Positions 14,176 through 21,584 of a DNA stretch of 24,358 nucleotides are shown in pieces. A program made the translations under genes and the position numbers. The DNA is taken from NCBI GenBank assembly GCA_934654805.1, contig CAKUGW010000042.1:1-24358 (forward strand), given 5' to 3'. The notes under the pieces are model-generated. The model saw only the letters and a list, made by a program, of their open reading frames with translations, was not told the origin of the DNA and did no database searches. This stretch comes from an uncultured Kiritimatiellota bacterium (GTDB lineage Bacteria; Verrucomicrobiota; Kiritimatiellia; RFP12; UBA1067). Positions within the stretch are counted from its first letter, which is position 1. Every line of letters begins with the position of its first letter.

Positions 14176-15624
14176 CTACAGGCTCGCGGCGAACTTCGCC
14201 GCCTCGAAGATGGCTTTCGACTTGTTGACCGTCTCGCGGTACTCCTTCTGCGGATCGGAATCCGCCACGATGCCCGCGCCCGCGCGCATCGTGAGGACGC
14301 CCCGCTCCAGGATCATCGTGCGGATGACGATCGCGAAGTTCATGTCGCCCGTGTAGCTGAAGAACCCGGCGGCGCCGCCGTAGATGCCGCGCGGCGACTT
14401 CTCCAGCTCGGCGATGAGCTCCATCGCCCGCACCTTCGGCGCGCCGGTGAGCGTCCCCGCCGGAAACGCCGCCTCCAGGAGGTCGAAGGCGTCCCTGCCC
14501 GGCTCCAGCTCGCCCGTCACGTGCGAGACGAGGTGCATCACGTGCGAGTACCGCTCGACGTGCGCGAACGAGTCGACCTTCACGCTGCCCGTCGCCGAGA
14601 CGCGGCCGAGGTCGTTGCGGCCGAGGTCGACGAGCATCACGTGCTCCGCGCGCTCCTTCGGGTCCTCCCGCAGCTCCGCCTCCAGGAGGCGGTCCGCCTC
14701 CGGCGTCACGCCGCGCGGACGCGTCCCGGCGATCGGCGCCGTCGAGGCCGTGCGGCCCTGGAGCTTCACGAGCTCCTCCGGCGACGAGCCGATGAGCGTC
14801 TTGCCGCCGAGCTTCAGGAAGAAGTTGTAGGGCGAGGGGTTCACCATCCGCAGCGCCCGGTAGAGCGCGAGCGGCGGTATGTCCGTCTCGGCCGTGAACT
14901 TCTGGGACGGCACGATCTGGATGACCTCGCCCGCCCGGATCGCCGCCTTGCACCGCGTGACGATCGTCTCGAACTCCGCCTCCGTCATCTCCGGCCTGAA
15001 TGGGGACAGGCCCCGCCGTTCCGGGGCCGCGCCGCCGGCCGGGACGGCGAACTTCGCGATCGACTCCGCGCTGAGGAGCCGCGCATAGACCGCGTCGATC
15101 TCCGCCTGCGCGCGGTGGTAGGCGGCTTCGGCGGTCTCGCCCGCCTCGACGCCCGTCACGCGGATGACGAGAACCGTCTGCCGCACGTGGTCCATCACGA
15201 GCAGCGTGTCGGTGAGGAGGAACGCGCTGGACGGCGTGCCGGCCTCCGGCGTCAGCTTCACGCGCGGCACGAACGCCCGCACCGCGTCGTAGGCGAGATA
15301 GCCGATCGCGCCGCCCTGCAGCGACGGCAGCTCCGGCGCGGGGGCGAACGGACGCGCCTTGAGCGCGGCGCGCACCTTCGCGAGCGGCGGCTCGCCCGGC
15401 TGCGCCTCGACGACGGCGTAGGGATCGACGCCGAGGTACGAGTAGCGGCCCGGATTCTCGCCGCCCGCCACGCTTTCGAGGAGGAAGACGCTGTCGTCCG
15501 CCGCCGCGCGCGTCAGGACGGCGACCGGCGTCTCGCGGTCGGCGAGGAACTCCCGGTAGACGGGCGTGCGGAAGCCGCCGTGCGTGCGGCGGACGAATTC
15601 GCTTTCGGTTAGGGTCTTCAACAT
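14176..15624 (-). CDS. trpE: Anthranilate synthase component I
   Basis: TrpE converts chorismate and ammonia (from the TrpG domain encoded next) to anthranilate. The 482 residues are the normal length. LLES at 48-51 and the following GRYSYLG block form the tryptophan feedback site, so allosteric inhibition is probably intact. The catalytic chorismate-binding domain covers about 210-475 and includes PSPYNFFLK, GSSPEELV, GTRPRG, HVMLVDLGRNDLGRV, SHVTGELEPG, PAGTLTGAPKVRAME and GIYGGAAGFF. The start ATG at 15624 has an AAGGA ribosome binding site. It is the first structural gene behind the attenuator at 15675-15776, so its expression is expected to follow charged tRNA-Trp supply. Confidence 0.98.
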   Translation of the reverse strand: MLKTLTESEFVRRTHGGFRTPVYREFLADRETPVAVLTRAAADDSVFLLESVAGGENPGRYSYLGVDPYAVVEAQPGEPPLAKVRAALKARPFAPAPELPSLQGGAIGYLAYDAVRAFVPRVKLTPEAGTPSSAFLLTDTLLVMDHVRQTVLVIRVTGVEAGETAEAAYHRAQAEIDAVYARLLSAESIAKFAVPAGGAAPERRGLSPFRPEMTEAEFETIVTRCKAAIRAGEVIQIVPSQKFTAETDIPPLALYRALRMVNPSPYNFFLKLGGKTLIGSSPEELVKLQGRTASTAPIAGTRPRGVTPEADRLLEAELREDPKERAEHVMLVDLGRNDLGRVSATGSVKVDSFAHVERYSHVMHLVSHVTGELEPGRDAFDLLEAAFPAGTLTGAPKVRAMELIAELEKSPRGIYGGAAGFFSYTGDMNFAIVIRTMILERGVLTMRAGAGIVADSDPQKEYRETVNKSKAIFEAAKFAASL

Positions 15625-15674
15625 TTTGGCTCTTCCTTGTTGGCTTAGGTTCGATTGACGTTTTTCTGGAATGC

Positions 15675-15709
15675 AAAAGGCGGACCGTCTTCGTCTGACG
15701 ATCCGCCTT
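15675..15709 (-). terminator. trp attenuator terminator (3:4 hairpin)
   Basis: On the minus strand GGCGGATCGTC (15707-15697) pairs with GACGGTCCGCC (15689-15679) across a 7-nt loop: 11 pairs with one G-U, extended by two A-U pairs (AA at 15709-15708), and followed by a TTTT run (15678-15675). It lies 33 nt after the leader-peptide stop and 51 nt before the trpE start. Confidence 0.85.
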
Positions 15710-15776
15710 CGGGTACTGGGCCTGGTTTCGCGTTTTCGCAGCTATGCGGCAACCGGCCTACGGATCTTCGACCCGT
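15700..15776 (-). promoter_or_regulatory. trp attenuator: protective (1:2) and antiterminator (2:3) segments
   Basis: Segment 1 ACGGGTC (15776-15770) pairs with segment 2 GATCCGT (15766-15760) across a GAA loop (7 pairs, one G-U). The same segment 2 (GATCCG, 15766-15761) is exactly complementary to CGGATC (15705-15700) inside the 5' arm of the terminator. A ribosome stalled on the Trp codons (15789-15781) would cover segment 1 and free segment 2 to break the terminator. The pairings follow directly from the sequence; the regulatory outcome is inferred from the classical enterobacterial trp model. Confidence 0.75.
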
Positions 15777-15816
15777 GGCGCCACCACCAGATGCTGCTGA
15801 ACATGCTGCGACTCAT
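15742..15816 (-). CDS. trpL: trp leader peptide with three consecutive Trp codons
   Basis: A 24-codon ORF starts at ATG 15816 and ends with TAG (15744-15742). It begins MSRSMFSSIWWWRHG, with codons 10-12 all TGG (15789-15781), and ends in RRPVAA. An AAAGGGA ribosome binding site lies at 15837-15831, a somewhat long spacing. Its place between the trp promoter and the terminator, the Trp run, and the overlap of its second half with the 1:2 hairpin are what a ribosome-mediated attenuator needs. The peptide itself probably has no function. Confidence 0.85.
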   Translation of the reverse strand: MSRSMFSSIWWWRHGSKIRRPVAA

Positions 15817-15853
15817 GCCGTTTTCTGCTGTCCCTTTCTGGACAACGGCGCGA

Positions 15854-15883
15854 AGTATAGCATTTCTTCCGTCCGGACGTCAA
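15854..15883 (-). promoter_or_regulatory. trp operon promoter
   Basis: On the minus strand a -35 TTGACG (15883-15878) and a -10 TATACT (15859-15854) are 18 bp apart, with a TGC extension before the -10. Predicted +1 is about 15847, giving a 31-nt leader to the leader peptide and a terminated transcript of about 170 nt. No TrpR-like palindrome is seen over the promoter. Confidence 0.8.
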
Positions 15884-15908
15884 GGGCGAGGCACCCTTCG
15901 CCTCACCC
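15884..15908 (-). terminator. Possible terminator after the enolase-family gene
   Basis: GGGTGAGGC (15908-15900, including the stop codon of the dehydratase gene) pairs with GCCTCGCCC (15892-15884) over a 7-nt loop, nine pairs with one G-T. Only two T follow, because the trp -35 element begins directly at 15883, so its efficiency is uncertain. Confidence 0.5.
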
Positions 15909-17069
15909 GTGGTAGTACGGCGTCGCGTCCGGCGGGCGCACGTTCGTGAGCGTGCCGACGTAGTGGCGCAGCCAGTGGTCCTGCTTCGGATGCCCGGCGG
16001 CGGCCTGCTCGTCCAGCAGGATGCCAAGCCCCGGACGCTCCGAGGGGTACATCATCCCGTCCACGAACTTCACGTCCTCGTCGACGACGTCCTTGCGCCA
16101 CGGCACGTCGTCGAACAGCGTCTCGTGGATGCAGTAGCCGGGCGTCGAGACGCCGAGCGCGAGCGTGACGGCGTTCGCCACGGGGCCGCTCGGATTGTGC
16201 GCGCAGAACGGCACGTGGTGCGCGTCGCAGATCGCCGCGATGCCCTTCATCGCCGTGATGCCGCCCGCGTGCGACGAGTCGGGCTGCAGGTAGTCGCAGC
16301 TGCCGAGCTCGATCGCGTCGAGGATCTGCTGCGTCGTGTAGAGGCGCTCGCCGCAGGCGATCGGCACGCGCACGCGGCTGCGCACGTCCGCGAGGGCCCG
16401 CATCGTGTCGGGGATGACCGGCTCCTCCACCCAGTAGGGGTCGAACTCCTCCAGCGCGTGGCAGACCCGGAGCGCCGTTGGCACGTCGAAGCGGCCGTGG
16501 CACTCGATCAGGATCTCGGCCTTGCCCTCCGTCGCGCCCTTCACGGCGGCGACGCACTTCATCGCCTTCCTGAAGTCGGCGGGCGGCAGCTGGCGGTAGT
16601 TCTTGCCGAAGGGATCCCACTTGAGGCCCTTGAAGCCGCGCGCGACGGCGGCCGTCGCCTTGGCGGCGAACTCCTCCGGCTCCTTCGCGCCCGCGAACCA
16701 GCAGTTCGCGTAGCACGGCACGGCCGCGCGGCACTTGCCGCCGAGCAGCTTCCAGCACGGCACGCCGAGCGCCTTGCCCTTGATGTCCCAGAGCGCCATG
16801 TCGATCGCCGACAGGGCGCTCATGAGGACGGCCCCGCCGCGCCAGTAGGCGTCGCGGTAGTTCTCGTGCTCGATCCACGCGGTGTCGAACGGGTCCTTGC
16901 CGAGGAGCGCGTGCTCCAGGTCCTTGAGCGCGCCGACAAGCGCGTTCTCCTTGTATTCGAGCGTCCCTTCGCCGAGACCCGAGATCCCCTCGTCCGTCTC
17001 GACCTTCACGAACACCCAGTTCGTGCGGAAGCAGTCGATGACAAATGGCTTGATAGACGTGATTTTCAT
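15903..17069 (-). CDS. Enolase-superfamily sugar-acid dehydratase (galactonate dehydratase-like)
   Basis: This 388-residue enzyme belongs to the mandelate-racemase group: capping domain at about 1-120, TIM barrel at about 130-360. Compared with E. coli DgoD, the spacing of catalytic positions is identical: ligands 189, 215 and 241 (DgoD 183, 209, 235) and catalytic His191 and His291 (DgoD 185 and 285). The motifs are IECHGRFD, WVEEPV, GERLYT, PDSSHAGG and FCAHNPSGP. The first metal ligand is Glu189 where DgoD has Asp. Expected reaction: Mg-dependent dehydration of an aldonic acid to a 2-keto-3-deoxy acid; the actual substrate is open. The ATG at 17069 is 2 nt after the stop of the SDR gene, so both are one operon and probably act in one sugar oxidation/dehydration route. 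Confidence 0.88.
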   Translation of the reverse strand: MKITSIKPFVIDCFRTNWVFVKVETDEGISGLGEGTLEYKENALVGALKDLEHALLGKDPFDTAWIEHENYRDAYWRGGAVLMSALSAIDMALWDIKGKALGVPCWKLLGGKCRAAVPCYANCWFAGAKEPEEFAAKATAAVARGFKGLKWDPFGKNYRQLPPADFRKAMKCVAAVKGATEGKAEILIECHGRFDVPTALRVCHALEEFDPYWVEEPVIPDTMRALADVRSRVRVPIACGERLYTTQQILDAIELGSCDYLQPDSSHAGGITAMKGIAAICDAHHVPFCAHNPSGPVANAVTLALGVSTPGYCIHETLFDDVPWRKDVVDEDVKFVDGMMYPSERPGLGILLDEQAAAGHPKQDHWLRHYVGTLTNVRPPDATPYYHG

Positions 17070-17071
17070 GG

Positions 17072-17875
17072 TTAACAATCCACATCCGCCGGCATGTGCT
17101 GGCACGAGCAGCCCGCGTCGCACGTCACGATCTCGCCGGCCATGTTGCCGCTGTCCCCGCTCGCGAGGAACGCGACGACGTTCGCGATGTCCGCCCCCGT
17201 CGCCTCCCGGCCGAGCGGACAGTTCGCGCGGCGGCGCGCCTTGACCTTCTCGTCGAGCGCGTCCCAGCGCTCGGTGTAGATGTAGCCCGGCGCGCAGCAG
17301 TTGACGCGGATGCCGAGCGGCGAGAGGTCGAGCGCGAGCGCGCGCACCATCGAGTTGATCGCACCCTTCGACGCGCAGTAGGCCGTGCGGTTCCGGATCG
17401 CGCGCATCGCGGTGTTGGACGACAGGAAGACGACCGTGCCGCGGTACGGGCCGCCGACTGCGTAGGGCCGCTTCATGAAGAAGCGGTTGCACGCCGCCTG
17501 CGTGACCTGGAAGCCGCCCTTCACGTTCGTGTTCATGACCTTCAGGATCGCCTCGGGGTCCATCTTCAGCGGGCCACCGAGGCCGAGCCCCTGGTCGGCC
17601 GCGTTATTGACGAGGATGTCGAGCGCCCCCGCCTCCCGTTCGACGCGAGCCATGAGCGCATCCACCTGCGCCTTGTCGCCAACGTCGCACGCCTGCGCCG
17701 TCACGCCCGTGACGCCCATCGCCCGCAACGCCTCCGCGCCGCGCGCCGTCGACGCCTCCGACGACCCGCACATGAAGACGCGCGCGCCTTCGTCCGCAAA
17801 CTTCTTCACGAGCCAGAGACCCGTGTTGCGGTTTCCGCCCGTCACCAAAACGACCTTGTCCGTGAATCTGTTCAT
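17072..17875 (-). CDS. Short-chain dehydrogenase/reductase (SDR)
   Basis: This 267-residue cytoplasmic NAD(P)-dependent oxidoreductase carries the classical SDR catalytic residues: Asn116 (NTN), Ser153 (FLSSNTA), Tyr166 and Lys170 (YCASK), and the NNA motif at 90-92. The cofactor loop is TGGNRNTG (12-19), which has Asn in place of the middle Gly of TGxxxGxG. The substrate is not predictable, but the coupling to a sugar-acid dehydratase suggests a sugar, lactone or sugar acid. The ATG at 17875 has AAAGGG upstream and lies 25 nt after the predicted transcription start. The frame stays open upstream through the galactosidase remnant, but the promoter at 17907 and the ribosome binding site support this start. 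The C-terminus ends CQHMPADVDC with three Cys in the last 15 or so residues. Confidence 0.9.
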   Translation of the reverse strand: MNRFTDKVVLVTGGNRNTGLWLVKKFADEGARVFMCGSSEASTARGAEALRAMGVTGVTAQACDVGDKAQVDALMARVEREAGALDILVNNAADQGLGLGGPLKMDPEAILKVMNTNVKGGFQVTQAACNRFFMKRPYAVGGPYRGTVVFLSSNTAMRAIRNRTAYCASKGAINSMVRALALDLSPLGIRVNCCAPGYIYTERWDALDEKVKARRRANCPLGREATGADIANVVAFLASGDSGNMAGEIVTCDAGCSCQHMPADVDC

Positions 17876-17906
17876 CTGAAAAGCCCTTTCTCGGCTGTCG
17901 GCGCAT

Positions 17907-17915
17907 ATTATACCA
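17907..17915 (-). promoter_or_regulatory. Extended -10 promoter of the SDR-dehydratase operon
   Basis: The minus strand reads TTATGGTATAAT, with TATAAT at 17912-17907 and TGG at 17915-17913, identical over 12 bp to the promoter at 5249. Predicted +1 is about 17900. The segment from here to 18056 holds no gene that I can support. Confidence 0.7.
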
Positions 17916-18056
17916 TAATCGCCCGCACGGATTATTCCCGCTTGCGCAGAAAATTTCAGGCTCGTTTGCGCAATTCGCGTTCGGCGCATGCCGCCGGGCG
18001 TCGTCGCCGCCTCACCCTTGTCCCGATTTCGGCTTTGGCCGTGTCGGCTCCCCTTC

Positions 18057-18076
18057 CCAATCCGTGCCAATCCGCG
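18057..18076. repeat. 10-bp tandem repeat (CCAATCCGYG)x2 at a gene breakpoint
   Basis: CCAATCCGTG (18057-18066) is followed directly by CCAATCCGCG (18067-18076). It begins exactly where the similarity of the galactosidase remnant ends. From memory, ATCCGTGCCAATCCGTG-like strings recur as dispersed intergenic repeats in environmental Planctomycetes and Verrucomicrobia genomes; only these two copies are seen here. Confidence 0.6.
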
Positions 18077-18214
18077 AAAGTTGACCGCGAACACGCGCGG
18101 ATCCCGCCACGGCGGACGCTCCTCGGCGGCGGCGTCCGCGCCAAAGACACAGCAGAGGCCTGACACGACCGCGACCGCTCCCAAGATCCGAATACCGTTC
18201 TGCTTCGTTTTCAT
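18077..18214 (-). pseudogene. N-terminal remnant of a secreted GH2 beta-galactosidase
   Basis: The ATG at 18214, 11 nt after the metallophosphoesterase stop, opens a signal peptide (start MKTKQNGIRILGAVAVV, cleavage near FGADAAA) followed by EERPPWRDPRVFAVN. The W-x-[DN]-P-x-V-x-x-x-N pattern right after a signal peptide is how many GH2 beta-galactosidases begin (LacZ: DWENPGVTQLN); the next residues should be an REP-x-A-x-F-like stretch. Instead the sequence enters the tandem repeat at 18076 and continues as unrelated, Arg-rich translation up to the SDR start. I read this as the first 46 codons of a gene whose remainder (about 800-1000 codons) was lost. It was the next gene of the operon starting with the glycyl radical enzyme. 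Confidence 0.5.
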
Positions 18215-18225
18215 GTGGTCGACTT

Positions 18226-19200
18226 TCAGAAGAACAGGATTTCCCGTCCGTGGAACATGAAGTTCCCGCCGACGACGAACTGCATCGCCGTCGGCGAAAA
18301 CCGGTCTTCCGCCGTGAAGTGCAGATGGCCCGCGAGAATCGCCTTGAGCAGCGGCTCGGCCTTGAGCGCCGCGATGAAGTCCCGCGTCACCGGGTCTTCG
18401 CGCTGGCGCCTGAAGTCGGCGAGAAACCACCCGTCGGCGGGAACGTCCGCGCGCCTGAATTTCGGGTTGCGCCAGTCCCAGTAGTGCGCCTGCGCCCGGC
18501 AGATCGCGTCCGTGAAGAACGGGACATGCATGCAGAGCACGATCGGCAGCCCCTTCTCCACCTCCCGTGCAAAGCGCGCGACCTGCCCGGCCGTGACGGT
18601 GCCGTAGACGTCATCGAGCGTCACGAAGTTGACGCCGTGCACGACCGTGGACTGGAGCGAGACGTCGAAGGGAAAGACCTCCGAAAGGACGCCGCGCGTC
18701 TTTTCCTTGTAGGCTTCCGTCGGCGTCTCCTTGGGCTCGCTCAGCCACATGTCGGTCGAGAATTCGTGATTGCCAAGGCAGCCCGTCATGCCGTCGCCGA
18801 AATATTTTCGCACGAGCGCGAAGTTCGCCTCGCTCTGCCAGTCGATCAGGTCGCCCGTGTGGACAAGGCAGTCGCAATGCCGCTTCGCCCACGCGATGGA
18901 ATCGCGCAGGGCCTCCTCCTGCCGCCCGCCGAAGCCGCGTGTGCGCTTGCAGCACAGCGCCTGCTTCTTCAGGTTCTCGCCCTCGCCCGCCGCCGTCAGG
19001 TGCGTGTCGGAGATGTGCAGGACGGAGAACGGCTTCTCGAGGCCGATCTCGACCGCGCCAAACGCGATCGACAGCTGCTCCCAGGGGCCCCGTCTCGCGA
19101 ACAGGGAAAGGTCTTCCTTCGCCTCCAATGCCGGAAGCCTCGACGTCGCGAACACCGCCCCCGCGCCGAACGCGCCCGTAAGAAATCCCCGCCTGTCCAT
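18226..19200 (-). CDS. Tat-exported calcineurin-like metallophosphoesterase
   Basis: This 324-residue protein has a twin-arginine signal, MDRRGFLTGAFGAGAVFA, with likely cleavage near residue 27. The dimetal phosphoesterase motifs follow in order: ISDTHL (63-68; Asp65, His67), HTGDLID (114-120), GNHEF (143-147), LCMHVPF and AGHLHF. Such enzymes hydrolyse phosphomonoesters or diesters; Tat export suits a protein that folds with its metals in the cytoplasm. Together with a secreted propeller and a former GH2 enzyme it suggests extracytoplasmic processing of a phosphorylated or otherwise decorated glycan, but the substrate is unknown. The ATG lies 2 nt after the propeller gene's stop and uses a GGAGGAG ribosome binding site formed by that gene's last codons. 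Confidence 0.88.
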   Translation of the reverse strand: MDRRGFLTGAFGAGAVFATSRLPALEAKEDLSLFARRGPWEQLSIAFGAVEIGLEKPFSVLHISDTHLTAAGEGENLKKQALCCKRTRGFGGRQEEALRDSIAWAKRHCDCLVHTGDLIDWQSEANFALVRKYFGDGMTGCLGNHEFSTDMWLSEPKETPTEAYKEKTRGVLSEVFPFDVSLQSTVVHGVNFVTLDDVYGTVTAGQVARFAREVEKGLPIVLCMHVPFFTDAICRAQAHYWDWRNPKFRRADVPADGWFLADFRRQREDPVTRDFIAALKAEPLLKAILAGHLHFTAEDRFSPTAMQFVVGGNFMFHGREILFF

Positions 19201-19202
19201 CG

Positions 19203-21413
19203 TCACTCCTCCGTCCACTTGAACACGCGGCGCGTGAAGCAGCCCGACCCGCCGACGGTGGCCCACAGCCGCCCCCGGTCGGCGAACAGCGTCGGCTCGG
19301 CGTCGCAGGGATAGTCGAACCCGCCGGGCAGGACGGCGAAATGCGCGCCGTAGTCGCGGGAGACGTAGACGGCGTCCGTCCCTGCGGCATAGAGCAGGCC
19401 GGGAACGAACGGATCGCACGCGACGCGCTGGAACTCGCCGCTCATCAGCCACTGCCGCTCGAACGTGCGCCCGCCGTCGCGCGAGAGGAACAGCGCCGCC
19501 TCGTCGTTCCCCTTGTCCGCGACGAACCAGCCGGGCTTCCCCGGCACGGCCGTCACCGCCGGCGTGCCGCGCCCGGCCTTCTGCGTCATCGTGAAGTCGA
19601 TCTTCGTCCACCGGTCGTCCGACGGACCCCGTCGGTAGACCTTCTTCCCGTCCATGCCCCAGCAGACGAGATCGCCCGATTCGGACACGGCAAGCGCGTT
19701 GCCGTTGCCGAACTCCATCATCTTGAAGAAGAGGCGGTCGGGCTCCAGCCCCTCGCCGAACCATTCCCACGTCTCACCCGCGTCCGTCGAGCGGTAAACG
19801 CCGCCCTTGCCCGCGCCGACCCAGCCGCCGGCCGCCGCATAGAAGACGTCGGCCTTCGGATGCGCAACCACGGAATAGACGGGGTGGAAGCCATCGCCAA
19901 CCGTCCACGCCAAGTCCGGCTTCTGCACGGGCAGCCCCTTCTGGGCGCATATCTCCCACGTCCGCCCGTTGTCGCGCGTGCGCCGGACGCACGGCGCGAA
20001 CTTGCCGCCGCAGACGAGGGCCAGCCCCTCCGTCACGCGCGAGAACGCAACCGCGTTGACGCTCTCCGCAAGCGGCCCTTCGCGGTGAAGGTGTCGGAAG
20101 GACTGGCCGCCGTCGTGCGAGACGTAGAGCGGATTGTCCGCCGCGCCGTAGAACAGCGTTTGCGCGTCGAACGGACTCGCCGCGAGGACAAACGGGCAGA
20201 TCTGCTGGATGCCCCGGATGCGCGTGTGCCAGTTCTCTCCCGCGTCCGTCGTCTCCCAGATGGTGTACCAGTCGGACGACAGCCAGTGTCTCGGATCGCG
20301 CGGATCGACGACGACCGCCGTCGTCTGCGGCATGAACGCGCGCACGTTGGGCTCGCAGACCGGATCGGAGGCGACGGCCGTCCTCATGGGCGCGGCATTC
20401 CACGCCGCGTCATTCACGCCGCGCGTAAAGCAGTTGCCTCGCGTGTCGGCGACAATCCAGAAGCCGTCCCCGGCGGAAATCGCCTGGTAATTGCCCTTCT
20501 GCGTGTTCCAGTTGTCCCAGACCTGCGTGCCGGGCGGCAGTTCGGGAAGCCCCTCGTGAAAATCCTCCCAGTGCACACCGTCCCTGGAACGCTTGACGCG
20601 GCACTCGTCAAAGATGCCGACGAGCCACGGGTCGCCCTTGACCTGCGTGAACTCCGTCGGGATGCGCCCGATCTCCAGTCGCGCCCAGTTCGCGCCGCCG
20701 TCGTCCGACCGGTAGAACCCGCGTTCGCGCTCCGTACGCGGCACGGGGTGGGGGATGCGCCCGCTCGCCATCCAGCGGGCCTCGCCGGGGATGTCCTCGT
20801 ATCCCGGCGCAGCGGCCCAGATGCGGCCCTCGACGTTCTCGTCATAGTGGATGCAGGTGAAATACCGTCCGTCAAGACCGAGCGGCTTCCACACGTTGCC
20901 GTTCGTGCGCGACCGCAGAAGCCCCGAACCGTCGGCACCCGCGACCAGCTCGTCCGGGTTGAACGGATTCCGGGCGATCGTGCGCCCCATCGTCTTGCGG
21001 AACGGCGCATTGGCGCGGAAGTTCGCGACGGCCGTCTCCTTCCACGTCTTCCCGCCGTCGCGCGTCACGAGAATGCCGCCCGGATGCTTCGGGTCGTCGC
21101 CGCATCCGGCAATGACGCTGTTCTCGTCACGCGGATCGACATTCAGCGTATACGCCTTGTTCATCTGCCGTACACGCCAGGCGTGCGGATAGCCGACGTG
21201 GAGCGGACGCCACGAGAACCCGCCGTCGTCCGTGCGGTAGGGTCCGCCGACATCGCTCACCGCGTAGAGGACCTGGGGGTTGCGCGTGAAGAACACGTCG
21301 AGGATGCGCCCGCCGCCGTAGATCGGCAGGACTTTCCACGCGCTCTCCGCGCCGGCGCCGAGCGCCAGCGACAGGCCCCACGCGAACACGACCGACTTCA
21401 ACATCCGTCCCAT
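19203..21413 (-). CDS. Secreted Asp-box beta-propeller protein, GH74/sortilin-like
   Basis: This 736-residue protein has a signal peptide (hydrophobic core SVVFAWGLSLALGAGA, cleavage near 22). At least nine Asp-box turns of the S/T-x-D-x-G-x-T/S-W/F type are spread along it, for example TDDGGFSW, TRDGGKTW, SDDGGANW, TDAGENWH, SHDGGQSF, TRDNGRTW, TDAGETWE and SRDGGRTF. They indicate one or two seven-bladed propellers. The opening WKVLPIYGGG...VLYAVSDVGGPYR resembles GH74 xyloglucanases, where the Asp in TDVGG is catalytic (here Asp54). A sialidase fold is less likely because no FRIP motif is seen. The ATG at 21413 has AGGAGAGG upstream. An in-frame ATG at 21524, also with a fair ribosome binding site, would add 37 residues before the signal peptide. 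The 171 nt between it and the activase contain nothing else I can support. Confidence 0.8.
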   Translation of the reverse strand: MGRMLKSVVFAWGLSLALGAGAESAWKVLPIYGGGRILDVFFTRNPQVLYAVSDVGGPYRTDDGGFSWRPLHVGYPHAWRVRQMNKAYTLNVDPRDENSVIAGCGDDPKHPGGILVTRDGGKTWKETAVANFRANAPFRKTMGRTIARNPFNPDELVAGADGSGLLRSRTNGNVWKPLGLDGRYFTCIHYDENVEGRIWAAAPGYEDIPGEARWMASGRIPHPVPRTERERGFYRSDDGGANWARLEIGRIPTEFTQVKGDPWLVGIFDECRVKRSRDGVHWEDFHEGLPELPPGTQVWDNWNTQKGNYQAISAGDGFWIVADTRGNCFTRGVNDAAWNAAPMRTAVASDPVCEPNVRAFMPQTTAVVVDPRDPRHWLSSDWYTIWETTDAGENWHTRIRGIQQICPFVLAASPFDAQTLFYGAADNPLYVSHDGGQSFRHLHREGPLAESVNAVAFSRVTEGLALVCGGKFAPCVRRTRDNGRTWEICAQKGLPVQKPDLAWTVGDGFHPVYSVVAHPKADVFYAAAGGWVGAGKGGVYRSTDAGETWEWFGEGLEPDRLFFKMMEFGNGNALAVSESGDLVCWGMDGKKVYRRGPSDDRWTKIDFTMTQKAGRGTPAVTAVPGKPGWFVADKGNDEAALFLSRDGGRTFERQWLMSGEFQRVACDPFVPGLLYAAGTDAVYVSRDYGAHFAVLPGGFDYPCDAEPTLFADRGRLWATVGGSGCFTRRVFKWTEE

Positions 21414-21584
21414 GTCGTGCCCTCTCCTATCGAATCGTGACGCAGACACCAGTAGTGCGAAGGCCAGTCCGAATCGAATGGCGGACATCTTCCGACGCTC
21501 CGCCCCTGTCATCGTCATTTTCATTGCGTTTCCCTTTCTCTCGTATGATGCCTAGACTCTAGCGCTGATGGCGACTTCCCGCCC

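Noticed and set aside
17876..18430. SDR fused in frame to an upstream signal-peptide sequence
   Set aside because: The frame is open by chance through the galactosidase remnant and the intergenic region; a promoter and ribosome binding site for the SDR lie inside it, and an exported SDR would lack its cofactor.
21552..21562. Inverted repeat CTAGA-C-TCTAG upstream of the propeller gene
   Set aside because: It is only 5-bp arms with no promoter element in register; too short to support an operator by itself.
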